Assembly (NCBI GenBank): GCA_905215195.1
Contig: CAJMPF010000046.1
Location: 1 to 9,731, forward strand
Reading direction: 5' to 3'
From: an uncultured bacterium
GTDB taxonomy: Bacteria > Actinomycetota > Coriobacteriia > Coriobacteriales > Coriobacteriaceae
DNA: 9,731 bases
Every line of letters begins with the position of its first letter. Within the stretch, counting starts at the first letter, position 1. Positions 1 through 6,356 of the stretch are shown here, one piece after another. Below the pieces are notes generated by a model. The model was not told the origin of the DNA. It saw only the letters and a program-made list of their open reading frames with translations, and searched no databases. Both the position numbers and the translations under genes were made by a program.

Positions 1-2
1 CC

Positions 3-536
3 GAGGCCGCCGGGGAGGCCGCGGCCGCCTCCACCGCGCCCCCGCCGGCGCTCGTCGAGGCCGAGAACAGGCAGGTCAGGTTCCTGGCCGCCCGGATATC
101 GGAGGCCCTCGACGAGGCCGGGGCCCTCGAGGCCGAGACGGCGGCGCTGCTCGAGGGCGACGAGACCTACGCGTGCCTGCTCACCGTGCCCGGCATCGGC
201 CCGAGGACCGCGGCGCAGCTCGCGGTGTCGGTCGACATCGGGAGGTTCCCGGACCACGACCACCTGGCCTCGTACTGCGGCATAGCCCCGAGGGTGAGGA
301 GCTCCGGCACGTCGGTGAGGTCGGTCAGGGCGTCCAGGCGCGGCGACGCGAGGCTCAAGTCCCTGCTGATCTTCTCGTGCAACAGCCTGGTGAGGTCCTC
401 GGGGCGCTACGGCGAGTACTACCGGGCCTGCAGGGCGCGGGGCATGGGGCACGGGCGGGCGCTCAAGGCCGTCGCGAGGAAGCGGCTCAGGGCGATATAC
501 GCCGTGATGCGCGACCGGGTGCCCTACCGGGAGTAG
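3..536 (+). CDS. IS110-family transposase, C-terminal part (5' truncated by window edge)
   Basis: The frame is open from the window edge to TAG at 534-536 and gives 177 residues. It starts with an Ala/Glu-rich helical, probably coiled-coil linker (about residues 1-55). A helix-hairpin-helix-like stretch follows (VPGIGPRTAAQL), then the IS116/IS110/IS902 domain with the signature YCGIAP and the serine-glycine pair of RSSGTS. The serine at 303-305 corresponds to the conserved catalytic serine of this family. Further signatures are GDARLKSLL and the C-terminal AVARKRLRAIYAVMRD. The RuvC-like DEDD domain expected at the N terminus lies off the window. Known IS110 enzymes recombine DNA guided by a bridge RNA. 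What is visible is intact with no frameshift. Arginine is very often AGG, unlike the CGC-rich native genes. The family call is secure; activity cannot be judged from half a protein. Confidence 0.93.
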   Translation, partial: EAAGEAAAASTAPPPALVEAENRQVRFLAARISEALDEAGALEAETAALLEGDETYACLLTVPGIGPRTAAQLAVSVDIGRFPDHDHLASYCGIAPRVRSSGTSVRSVRASRRGDARLKSLLIFSCNSLVRSSGRYGEYYRACRARGMGHGRALKAVARKRLRAIYAVMRDRVPYRE

Positions 537-545
537 CCCCGACGG

Positions 546-551
546 TTGACA
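546..551 (+). promoter_or_regulatory. Outward-facing TTGACA (-35-like) box in the IS110 right end
   Basis: A perfect -35 hexamer, TTGACA, sits about 15-20 bases inside the inferred right end and points outward. No -10 hexamer is found 16-18 bases downstream in the flanking DNA, so it is probably not a working promoter here. In several circularising insertion sequences the right end supplies a -35 and the left end a -10, so a strong promoter forms only at the circle junction. That role is an inference, since the left end is not visible. Confidence 0.35.
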
Positions 552-583
552 AAACTATAGGAACACCCAACGACTAGGCATGA

Positions 584-624
584 AAAAGGCAAGGCATAAA
601 CCTTCTGGTCATGCCTTGTCTTTT
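584..624. terminator. Bidirectional hairpin terminator
   Basis: The arms 584-597 (AAAAGGCAAGGCAT) and 611-624 (ATGCCTTGTCTTTT) pair over 14 bp with one G-T wobble. The 13-nt loop can itself form ACC/GGT. The A-run on one side and the T-run on the other make it usable on both strands. It lies 55 bp downstream of the stop of the minus-strand epimerase gene and just beyond the IS110 right end, so it probably ends epimerase transcription and also shields it from IS read-through. The rest of 537-679 shows nothing else recognisable. Confidence 0.8.
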
Positions 625-679
625 GAATGACAAATTATCGCTCTGGACGGCGCGCAGCATCGACCGAGCGGCGGAACCT

Positions 680-1573
680 CTAGAGCAAGGTAACGCTAAA
701 GCTGCGCTTGTCCGTCTCGCCGGGAGCCAAGGTGATGGTGTTGACCTTGTGCTCAAAGACGTCGTCCTCGGTGTCCGTGGTGGTATGACCGGTCCAGGGC
801 TCGAGCGCCACAAACGGGGCGTCGTTGGCGGCAGACCACACGCCGATGTACTTAAAGCCCTCAAAGTCGATCTTGACGCCGTGGCCCGACTTGCGGCCGC
901 GCAGCGTGAGCGTGGAGCCCGGGGTATCGGTGAACATGATGGCGTCGTTATCGAAGCTGCGGTGCGTGATGGGCAGCACGTCCGAGTTATCGGGAGCCTT
1001 GTAGCTACCCTCGAACGTCATGAGGCCATCGGGCGTGATGATGGGGGCCTCGTTGGTCCAAGCCTCGGTAAATGCCAGCTCGTAATCCTCGAACGCCTCG
1101 TCCTCGGCACCGGGAGCAGGTACGTTAAATGCGGGGTGGCCGCCCACCGAGAACGGCAGGTCCACGTCGCCGGTGTTGGTGACGGCAAAGGTCTGCGTAA
1201 GGGTGGCGTCGCCGGTCAGGGCATAGGTCATGTTGAGCTTAAAGTGGAACGGAAAGGCCTTGAGCGACTCGGGCGTGTCGGTGATCTCGTAGGTAACGGA
1301 CGAACCGTCCTCCGACATCTCGACGATCTTGTGCTCGACAATGCGCGCGATGCCGTGGCGCGCCATCTCGCAGGTGCCGGCCGCAGACGTCGCCGTGTTG
1401 TTGCGCAGCGATCCCACGATGGGGAACAGGATGGGCGCGTGCTTGCCCCAAAAGGCCGGGTCGCCCTGCCACAGATACTCATTGCCGTTGAGGGCAAGGC
1501 TCGTGAGCTGGGCGCCCATGGAATCGATGGCCGCGGTAAGGCCGCCGCGCTTGATGGTAGTGACGGTGGACAT
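680..1573 (-). CDS. Aldose 1-epimerase family protein (LacX/GalM-like)
   Basis: A 297-residue protein of the galactose mutarotase-like superfamily, which interconverts alpha and beta anomers of aldoses in the cytoplasm. The LacX-like subgroup is recognised by GAQLTSLALNGNEYLW and ILFPIVGSLRNN near the N terminus, HG in ARHGIAR (His73), GGHPAFN (His146) and ALEPWTG (Glu258). These match the two histidines and the catalytic-base glutamate of the family. The length is normal for LacX-type proteins. The frame opens at 1678, but the start is placed at ATG 1573 because GGAGGAAG lies 4 bases before it and homology begins there. It is separated by 79 bp from the membrane-protein gene upstream and ends at a strong terminator, so it is either a single-gene unit or the tail of a two-gene unit. 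The sugar or sugar-phosphate substrate cannot be told from the sequence. Confidence 0.92.
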   Translation of the reverse strand: MSTVTTIKRGGLTAAIDSMGAQLTSLALNGNEYLWQGDPAFWGKHAPILFPIVGSLRNNTATSAAGTCEMARHGIARIVEHKIVEMSEDGSSVTYEITDTPESLKAFPFHFKLNMTYALTGDATLTQTFAVTNTGDVDLPFSVGGHPAFNVPAPGAEDEAFEDYELAFTEAWTNEAPIITPDGLMTFEGSYKAPDNSDVLPITHRSFDNDAIMFTDTPGSTLTLRGRKSGHGVKIDFEGFKYIGVWSAANDAPFVALEPWTGHTTTDTEDDVFEHKVNTITLAPGETDKRSFSVTLL

Positions 1574-1652
1574 GCTACTTCCTCCAATAGTGAACAACGG
1601 TGTCGAGGGATATTGTCCCACTCTTGGCGGCTGGGTTGAGCGGCGGGCGCAG

Positions 1653-2519
1653 TTATTGAGCAATAGCGTAAAGGTCAAACCCGCCCTGCGGCGCGCTATC
1701 GACCGTGTCGGGCGCTTGCGAATTAAAACTCACCGGAACCATGCGCTTTGAGGCACGGTAACGCGTGCCATCGGTGGCGACGGGCGGCTCATCCACCGTG
1801 AGCTCGTAGTCGCCGGGCTTAAGCTCGATGCCGTCACCTTCGGAATTGACGTATTGATACTCGTCGATTGTTTGTCCCTTGAGCGTGCGGCCCACGATAT
1901 GGACGAGCATCTGGCTATCGCCGCGCGCGGTATCCCACGTCGCGCCGTCCTTAACCTCGACCGACACATGCACCGAGCGCGTGCGGCTGAGCGATTGCTC
2001 GACAGACATCTCGACCTTGGCGGCGTCTTGGCGCTGCTGCTCGACATGGCCCCAGATGCTGCCGATTGCCGAGCAGGCGATAACGCCGGCCATGAAGGCG
2101 ATGAGGATGGGGCCGAGCGGAGAACGGCGGCCCGCGTCTTCCTCACGAGCCAGGTCGGGGCGATGCGTGGGCGCAGGCGCCTGGGCGCCTTGCGCGGGCA
2201 CGTCGAGAATGCTGAAAGATGCTGTACTGCCGGGGTCGATGGTGTGGCGCGGCTGCGGGGTCTTGGCCGGCGAGATGGACATGTCCGCCGGCTCATCGAG
2301 TGTGGCCGTGGCATCGGCCTTAGCCTCGTCGGCCTCGGCCTGGGCCCAGGCCTGTTCAAAGGTTAGGGGTTCGGCGGAGTCGGAAGCGGCGTCCGTCTCG
2401 ACGGCATCGTTGCCGGTCTCGTCCTCGTCGCTCGACACGTCGCGTGGCGCGGGCTCGTCCCACTCCTCGTCCGGAGCCTCGCCCTCGCTATACCACCATT
2501 CAAAGTTATCGATATCCAT
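1653..2519 (-). CDS. Acidic single-span membrane protein, function unknown
   Basis: A 288-residue protein I do not recognise. Residues 1-80 are very acidic and probably disordered (for example DEEWDEPAPRD, SSDEDETGND). Residues 85-130 are Pro/Ala-rich. RR at 131-132 precedes one hydrophobic helix (about 135-157, from PLGPILIAF to SAIGSIWG), followed by about 130 residues that look folded, with beta-type stretches such as HVSVEVKDG and LKPGDYELTVDEPP. The positive charges before the helix and the lack of a cleavable signal suggest an acidic N-terminal cytoplasmic tail and an extracellular C-terminal domain. The start at ATG 2519 has AAGGGG eight bases upstream; that run lies within the palindrome GGGGCGCCCC (2523-2532). 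Base and codon use match a native gene. No catalytic motif is visible. A lipoprotein is excluded because no lipobox cysteine is present. The function remains unassigned. Confidence 0.75.
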   Translation of the reverse strand: MDIDNFEWWYSEGEAPDEEWDEPAPRDVSSDEDETGNDAVETDAASDSAEPLTFEQAWAQAEADEAKADATATLDEPADMSISPAKTPQPRHTIDPGSTASFSILDVPAQGAQAPAPTHRPDLAREEDAGRRSPLGPILIAFMAGVIACSAIGSIWGHVEQQRQDAAKVEMSVEQSLSRTRSVHVSVEVKDGATWDTARGDSQMLVHIVGRTLKGQTIDEYQYVNSEGDGIELKPGDYELTVDEPPVATDGTRYRASKRMVPVSFNSQAPDTVDSAPQGGFDLYAIAQ

Positions 2520-2604
2520 ACGGGGCGCCCCTTAGGCCTCGCAAATAAACACTTGCCAGCCTTATACCCCCAAACGGCGCTGGAGCTCGCCGGCGCAGAC
2601 AGGA

Positions 2605-2669
2605 AAACCGTCACAACATTCGACGCTTTCCCTCGTTTTTGAGATTTTCGCCGAATGTTGTGACGGTTT
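2605..2669. repeat. Long perfect inverted repeat (18-bp arms, 29-nt loop)
   Basis: The arms 2605-2622 (AAACCGTCACAACATTCG) and 2652-2669 are perfect reverse complements, with a T-rich 29-nt loop. The repeat sits between the 3' end of the IDI-like gene and the 5' end of the membrane-protein gene. Read on the minus strand it could act as a terminator for the IDI-like gene, ending in GGTTTTCC. However, the U-run is short and the loop unusually long. A dispersed palindromic repeat (REP/MITE-like) fits equally well. Confidence 0.75.
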
Positions 2670-2670
2670 G

Positions 2671-2701
2671 AGTGCGGCAAAGGGACTATCTTTTTTCACA
2701 T
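2671..2701. repeat. Degenerate copy of the CAAAGGGACTGTCCC-type palindrome
   Basis: The left half, including CAAAGGGACT (2678-2687), matches the perfect palindrome at 8353-8385 at most positions. The right half (TTTTTTCACAT) is decayed and one base shorter. The stop codon of the IDI-like gene (2696-2698 on the minus strand) lies inside this copy, so the repeat has supplied the end of that reading frame. Confidence 0.5.
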
Positions 2702-3343
2702 AGCAAGGGCCGTACGGATGGATGGGTCGCTAAGGGCCTCGCGGAGCCAAGGGGCCAGCTGCTCGGGGCGACCCTGCAGGTAGCCGTCGAGCTCGGACGG
2801 GGCCACGCGACGCACCTCTGAGATCTCCTCTTGGTTGATATACAGCTCGCCGGGCTCAACATGGGCAAGGTAGACCTCGCACCGCTCGCACTCGCAGCGA
2901 CCGTCGCCGTGATCCTCGCGGTACACCACGTGTCCGAGGTGCTTGAGCTGATCGGGCTCGCGCGTAATGCCGAGCTCTTCGTTAATGCGACGCGCCGTGG
3001 CGGCCGCGACGTCTTCCCCGGGGAGCGGATGGCCGGCGCAGCTATCGGCCAGCACCCCGCCCCACAGGCGTTTGAGCGGACTGCGGCGACAGAGCAGCAG
3101 GTGCGCGTCTTCGCCCCGGCCCTCGACCAAAAGCGTCAGAAATGCCTGATGCAGGATGCCCTCGCCGGTATGGGCCTCGATGCGATCGACGGGACTGAGC
3201 GCCTCGCCGGTCGCGGCATCGACCGCCACGACCTCGGCGCCCGCGCCGCCCTCATCCCAGCCGGCGCGCAGAATGCGGGCTGCAACCTCCTCGGGCGCAA
3301 AATTGCCCTCGCCCACTGCAACCTTTGTCGTGTGCATACCCAT
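2696..3343 (-). CDS. IDI-like NUDIX protein (isopentenyl-diphosphate isomerase type 1 fold)
   Basis: A 215-residue NUDIX-fold protein closest to type 1 isopentenyl-diphosphate delta-isomerase, which interconverts IPP and DMAPP. An unusual N-terminal extension of about 35 residues precedes the core. The E. coli metal-ligand pattern is present: EAHT His58, GILHQAF His65, GHP His105, and Glu151/Glu153 in RCECERC. The NUDIX box is GHPLPGEDVAAA...RRINEELGI (104-126). The catalytic cysteine position of E. coli (NSVCGHP) is Ala103 here, with the cysteine one residue earlier (DSCAGHP, Cys102), so isomerase activity is uncertain and a diphosphate hydrolase is possible. AGGAGG at 3348-3353 lies 4 bases from ATG 3343 and 10 from ATG 3337; either could start. 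It is divergent from the MFS gene. The frame opens further upstream at 3517, but no ribosome site supports a longer start. Confidence 0.82.
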   Translation of the reverse strand: MGMHTTKVAVGEGNFAPEEVAARILRAGWDEGGAGAEVVAVDAATGEALSPVDRIEAHTGEGILHQAFLTLLVEGRGEDAHLLLCRRSPLKRLWGGVLADSCAGHPLPGEDVAAATARRINEELGITREPDQLKHLGHVVYREDHGDGRCECERCEVYLAHVEPGELYINQEEISEVRRVAPSELDGYLQGRPEQLAPWLREALSDPSIRTALAM

Positions 3344-3383
3344 GGGACCTCCTGTCGCCCGCGATGTACCTGAGACCATCTTC

Positions 3384-3406
3384 GCCTGTATTGCGACTAT
3401 ACAGGC
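3384..3406. promoter_or_regulatory. Operator-like palindrome in the divergent control region
   Basis: Perfect 8-bp arms GCCTGTAT (3384-3391) and ATACAGGC (3399-3406) flank a 7-bp spacer. It overlaps the -10 and start region of the predicted promoter for the IDI-like gene and lies about 100 bp upstream of the transporter start. Position and symmetry fit a repressor operator, possibly GntR- or MerR-type, since TGTAT...ATACA half-sites are common there. No regulator gene is adjacent, so the protein is unknown. Confidence 0.5.
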
Positions 3407-3424
3407 AAGCTCTCCATGTGACAA
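3395..3424 (-). promoter_or_regulatory. Predicted sigma70-type promoter of the IDI-like gene
   Basis: On the minus strand TTGTCA (3419-3424, one mismatch to consensus) is followed after 18 bp by TATAGT (3395-3400, one mismatch). Transcription would begin near 3388, leaving a leader of about 45 bases before ATG 3343. The -35 box lies in the palindrome at 3416-3446 and the -10 box in the operator-like palindrome at 3384-3406. Confidence 0.5.
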
Positions 3425-3446
3425 AAGAACTGCCCCTCTGTCACAC
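3416..3446. repeat. Diverged copy of the CAAAGGGACTGTCCC-type palindrome
   Basis: TGTGACA (3417-3423) and TGTCACA (3439-3445) are perfect 7-bp inverted arms. The interior AAAGAACTGCCCCTC resembles the AAAGGGACTGTCCCTTT interior of related copies. It sits between the divergent IDI-like and MFS genes and supplies a likely -35 box to the former. It could have been adopted as an operator. Confidence 0.5.
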
Positions 3447-3504
3447 TCTGTTAGAGTTGCAGGAAGTGAATCCCGCTCATTCATGCGACATTGGAGTGAC
3501 AACC

Positions 3505-4758
3505 TTGACCGCCGCAACCACGCCTAAAAGTAAGCCAACCGCCGCCGCGCTCTCCCCCGCGCGCACCAAGCTCTGCCTGGCGCTGCTCGTGCTGTTGGGA
3601 TTCTCGCTCGGCTGCTCCGAGTTCGTGGTCATCGGCATCGAGAGCGACCTGGCGACGGAACTCGGCATCTCGCTTGCCACCGCGGGCCAGCTCATCAGCG
3701 TGTTTGCGCTCGTCTACGCCATCGCGACGCCGGTGCTTGCGCTCAGCACGGGCCGCTTCCGCCGCTACCAGCTGCTCGTGTGCTATAGCATCGTCTTTGT
3801 GCTCGGCAACTTGGTCATGGCGTTGGCCCCCAACTTCCAGGTACTGTTTATCTCGCGCATTGTCCTGGGGTCTGTCTCGGGTGCGCTGCTCGCCGTGGGC
3901 GTGACGTACATCCCTGAGCTGCTATCCCCGCAGCAAACCTCACTTGCCATCTCGGTCGTGTACGGCGCGTTTTCCGTGGCGATGGTCTTTGTGACCTCGA
4001 TTGGCAAGTTTGTGGCCGACACACTCGATTGGCACGTGGCCATGTACGGCACGCTGACCTTTGCCGTTTTGATCTGTAGCGCGCTCGTGGCGTTTATGCC
4101 TCGCGCCGGGCAGACCGATGAGCCCGCCACCTTCCGCGAGCAGGCGGGGCTACTACGCGAGCCGAGTATCATCACCGGCATGCTCATCTTCTTGTTTGGC
4201 GTGGGCTCGGTCTACGTATTCTACGGCTACGTGACGCCTTATCTGGAGCAGGTGCTGGGCATGGATACCGTTCAGGCGAGCACCACACTTATGGCCTATG
4301 GCGTGTTCTGCCTGATCTCGAACATCCTGGGCGGATGGATCGATGCGCGTTTTGGCATGAAGGCGCTGCTGGTTACGTTTGTGCTGCAGGCGGCGGCACT
4401 GCTCGGGCTGTTTGCCGTGGGCACCGCCATGCCGCTCGCGCTGGTCTTTGTCTTTAGCCTGGCGATGCTCATGTACCTGTTCTCGGTCTCATGCATCACG
4501 CACTTTATGGACGTGGCACGCAGCCGCCATCCCAAGTCGATGGTGCTCGCAAGTTCGGTTGAGCCCATGGCGTTTAACGTCGGCATCTCGTTTGGCACCG
4601 CAGTGGGCGGCGCCGTGGTAAGCAGCGTTGGCATTGCGTACGTGGGCGCAGTGGGCGCCGCGTTCTCGCTTGTGGCCTGGGCCCTCACGCTGGTGACGAT
4701 TAAGCTGGCTCGCTGGGAGCGCCGTCGTCAATCAGCACGGCCCTCAATACGGGCATAG
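3505..4758 (+). CDS. MFS transporter, AraJ-like DHA1-type efflux permease
   Basis: A 417-residue major facilitator with about twelve hydrophobic helices. It shows the N-terminal pattern of AraJ/YdhP-like permeases: GCSEFVVIGIESDLATELGIS, then AGQLISVFALVYAIATPVLA, and the motif-A loop STGRFRRYQLL between helices 2 and 3. A central cytoplasmic loop near residues 198-220 (MPRAGQTDEPATF) separates the halves. The fifth-helix region carries the antiporter-like GSVSGALLAVGV. The family exports small molecules by proton antiport; the substrate is unknown. No good ATG exists. TTG at 3505 is chosen because GGAG (3493-3496) lies 8 bases upstream and the product then starts just before the first helix. 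GTG 3496 and GTG 3466 are in frame but lack well-spaced ribosome sites. It stands alone, divergent from the IDI-like gene. 4759-4845 shows only a weak CGGT-GAAA-ACCG hairpin (4789-4800) and no clear terminator. Confidence 0.9.
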   Translation: MTAATTPKSKPTAAALSPARTKLCLALLVLLGFSLGCSEFVVIGIESDLATELGISLATAGQLISVFALVYAIATPVLALSTGRFRRYQLLVCYSIVFVLGNLVMALAPNFQVLFISRIVLGSVSGALLAVGVTYIPELLSPQQTSLAISVVYGAFSVAMVFVTSIGKFVADTLDWHVAMYGTLTFAVLICSALVAFMPRAGQTDEPATFREQAGLLREPSIITGMLIFLFGVGSVYVFYGYVTPYLEQVLGMDTVQASTTLMAYGVFCLISNILGGWIDARFGMKALLVTFVLQAAALLGLFAVGTAMPLALVFVFSLAMLMYLFSVSCITHFMDVARSRHPKSMVLASSVEPMAFNVGISFGTAVGGAVVSSVGIAYVGAVGAAFSLVAWALTLVTIKLARWERRRQSARPSIRA

Positions 4759-4845
4759 GGGCAAACATAGCCCAAGGTGGCGAGTAACCGGTGAAAACCG
4801 CCCAATATGAGTATGTTTATCCGCCTGGAAGCTTCAGCAGTGCAA

Positions 4846-4936
4846 TTTCGTGTATTTGAGATACACGCTTTTCTATTATTTCGTGTATTTCAAGTACATG
4901 AAATCGTACTAAACTATGTATCTGAAGTACACGAAA
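4846..4936. promoter_or_regulatory. Three palindromic sites phased at exactly 33 bp before the first AAA ATPase gene
   Basis: Three sites are centred on 4858, 4891 and 4924, exactly 33 bp apart. Site 1 has perfect arms CGTGTAT (4849-4855) and ATACACG (4861-4867). Site 2 spans 4879-4903 with arms TTTCGTGTA and TACATGAAA (one mismatch). Site 3 has a weak left half (TATGTAT) and a perfect right half (GTACACGAAA, ending at 4936). Sites 1 and 2 share the left half TTTCGTGTATTT. Three helical turns put the sites on roughly one face. The array ends 2 bases before the ribosome site GGAAAGG (4939-4945), so bound protein would cover the promoter and leader. This is best read as a cooperative operator. 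Confidence 0.75.
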
Positions 4937-4952
4937 TTGGAAAGGCGGCCCC

Positions 4953-6323
4953 ATGCGCAGATCAATCGAGTCCGTTATCGAATCATGGGCGACAAAGGAC
5001 GCCTCACGCCCCCTCCTCATCCGTGGTGCGCGACGCGTAGGCAAAACGTACGCTGCCGAGGAAATCGGCAGGCGAATCGCCGGCGATGCGTTTGTCAAAC
5101 TCGACTTTCAGACCGATCTTGAGCTGATCGCTCCGCTGTTCGATTGTCCCACCGACGACGTTGACACCATCGTGGCGCGGATTTCAGACTATAAACGCGC
5201 CCCCATTCGCAAAGAAACCACCTTCATCCTGTTTGACGAGGTGCAGCTCTGCGAACGGGCGCTCAACTCGCTTCGCTTTTTTTCGGGTTCGGGCTGGCGC
5301 ATATGCGCGACCGGCAGTCAGCTCGGCGTCGCCACGCGCAAACGTAAGCTGCCTTTTCCCAGCGGCGTTCGTCAAGAGACCATGCATCCTATGTCGTTCG
5401 AGGAGTTTCTCTGGGCGCTCGATGAGGAGCAGATGGCCGATGCCATTCGTACCCACGCCGGCACGCTCGAGACCTACGCCGCGCACCAAGCCGCACTCAG
5501 CCTGTTTCATCGATACCAGATCGTGGGCGGCATGCCCGCCGCCGTCAACGCATATCGCAAGACGTTATCCATCGAGGATGCGCGCGTCGAGCAGCGCGAA
5601 ATCAACGAGACCTATACCGCCGATATGACCGACCCCGAAAACGGGATCAGCGGCGTGGCGGCACGCAAGGTCTGGCGCTCCATTCCGTCCCAGCTGCTGA
5701 GATCGTCCACAAAAAAATTCAAGTACTCCGAGGTCGAACGCGGAGGCCGTCGCGCCAAGCTTATCGAGCCGCTCGACTGGCTCGAAGGCGCCGGTATCAT
5801 ATCGGTCAACAACCTGACCGAAGGCATCGAGCCTCCCCTCGTTCCCTTCGACGACGAAGATGGAAGTTTCTTTAAGGTCTATCTTCTCGATACCGGCCTC
5901 ATGTTCTACAAACTCGGCATCAACCCGAGGCTCTGGCTCGACCTCAAAGAAGATTCCGCCATAGCGCTATCTTCCGACTTCCGAGGCGCCCTGGCGGAAA
6001 ACTCGGTCATGCAAGCATTTTCGGGTAACAGCTTGCAGACGTATTACTGGGTGCCGCCGTCGTCTTGGAAGACGACCGGCGAGCTCGATTTTCTACTTCA
6101 GACCGACCGTATGGAAATCGTGCCCGTCGAGGTAAAGTCCGCACGCAACGTGCGCGCGAGAACCCTCGGGTCGTTCATGGACAAAGCCCGATCGCCATAT
6201 GCCTACATTTTGTCCGAGAACAATTTTTTCCGCAGCGAAACCGATGACGGGCGCGAGCTACGCCACCTCCCCTTGTACGCAGCGGGCTTTATTGGAGCAA
6301 ACTGCCTCAAGAGCAGTCTGTAA
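4953..6323 (+). CDS. AAA ATPase with C-terminal DUF4143 (AAA_14/DUF4143 family), first copy
   Basis: A 456-residue cytoplasmic protein. The N-terminal P-loop domain has Walker A GARRVGKT (25-32), Walker B FILFDEVQ (91-98) and the polar strand end ICATGSQLG (117-125). The family motif YQIVGGMPAAV lies at 188-198. The middle section (about 235-330) is winged-helix-like, with WLEGAGIIS and VYLLDTGLMFYKLG. The C-terminal DUF4143 region carries a PD-(D/E)XK-like set: GELDF (376-380) and PVEVKS (391-396), so the nuclease-like residues are retained. Length is typical. Start ATG 4953 follows GGAAAGG by 7 bases. The family is abundant in gut bacteria and has no established function. It lies downstream of the 33-bp-phased operator-like array and 33 bp before the phosphatase gene, so the two may share a transcript. 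It is only distantly similar to the second ATPase at 6850-8211. Confidence 0.92.
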   Translation: MRRSIESVIESWATKDASRPLLIRGARRVGKTYAAEEIGRRIAGDAFVKLDFQTDLELIAPLFDCPTDDVDTIVARISDYKRAPIRKETTFILFDEVQLCERALNSLRFFSGSGWRICATGSQLGVATRKRKLPFPSGVRQETMHPMSFEEFLWALDEEQMADAIRTHAGTLETYAAHQAALSLFHRYQIVGGMPAAVNAYRKTLSIEDARVEQREINETYTADMTDPENGISGVAARKVWRSIPSQLLRSSTKKFKYSEVERGGRRAKLIEPLDWLEGAGIISVNNLTEGIEPPLVPFDDEDGSFFKVYLLDTGLMFYKLGINPRLWLDLKEDSAIALSSDFRGALAENSVMQAFSGNSLQTYYWVPPSSWKTTGELDFLLQTDRMEIVPVEVKSARNVRARTLGSFMDKARSPYAYILSENNFFRSETDDGRELRHLPLYAAGFIGANCLKSSL

Positions 6324-6356
6324 GCCCTGCACGACCGCCTAGAAAGGAAACCGCTC

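Larger units (their letters stand above)
1..565 (+). mobile_element. IS110-family insertion sequence, right part (left end outside window)
   Basis: This is the 3' portion of an IS110-family element: the C-terminal half of its transposase, then a short non-coding right end of about 30 bases after the stop codon. The right boundary is estimated near 560-566, where the sequence TTGACA...CTATAGGAACAC stops and a fragment of a chromosomal palindromic repeat (CCCAACGACTAG, 566-577) begins. IS110 elements have no long terminal inverted repeats and usually make no target duplication, so the end cannot be fixed from one copy. In the IS110 group the bridge RNA is encoded in the left end, which is not in the window. 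The DNA is much richer in GC and in AGG arginine codons than the neighbouring genes, which fits recent transfer. Confidence 0.85.

Noticed and set aside
546..574. Complete promoter reading out of the IS110 end
   Set aside because: TTGACA is perfect, but the position 17 bp downstream (AACGAC) does not resemble a -10 box.
173..577. Second plus-strand frame within the IS110 region
   Set aside because: It overlaps the transposase in another frame and gives an Arg/Pro-rich product. The transposase frame carries the conserved IS110 signatures.
1600..1617. GGGAT-ATT-GTCCC-like symmetry before the epimerase gene as an operator
   Set aside because: The arms are only about 4 bp, expected by chance in this composition, and no second copy is present.
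611..1639. Long plus-strand open frame of 342 codons
   Set aside because: It lies antisense to the aldose epimerase gene, which has all family motifs and a good ribosome site. The plus-strand product shows no recognisable family and is a GC-rich shadow.
4789..4800. CGGT-GAAA-ACCG hairpin after the MFS gene as a terminator
   Set aside because: The stem is only 4 bp and no T-run follows, so a terminator call is not supported.
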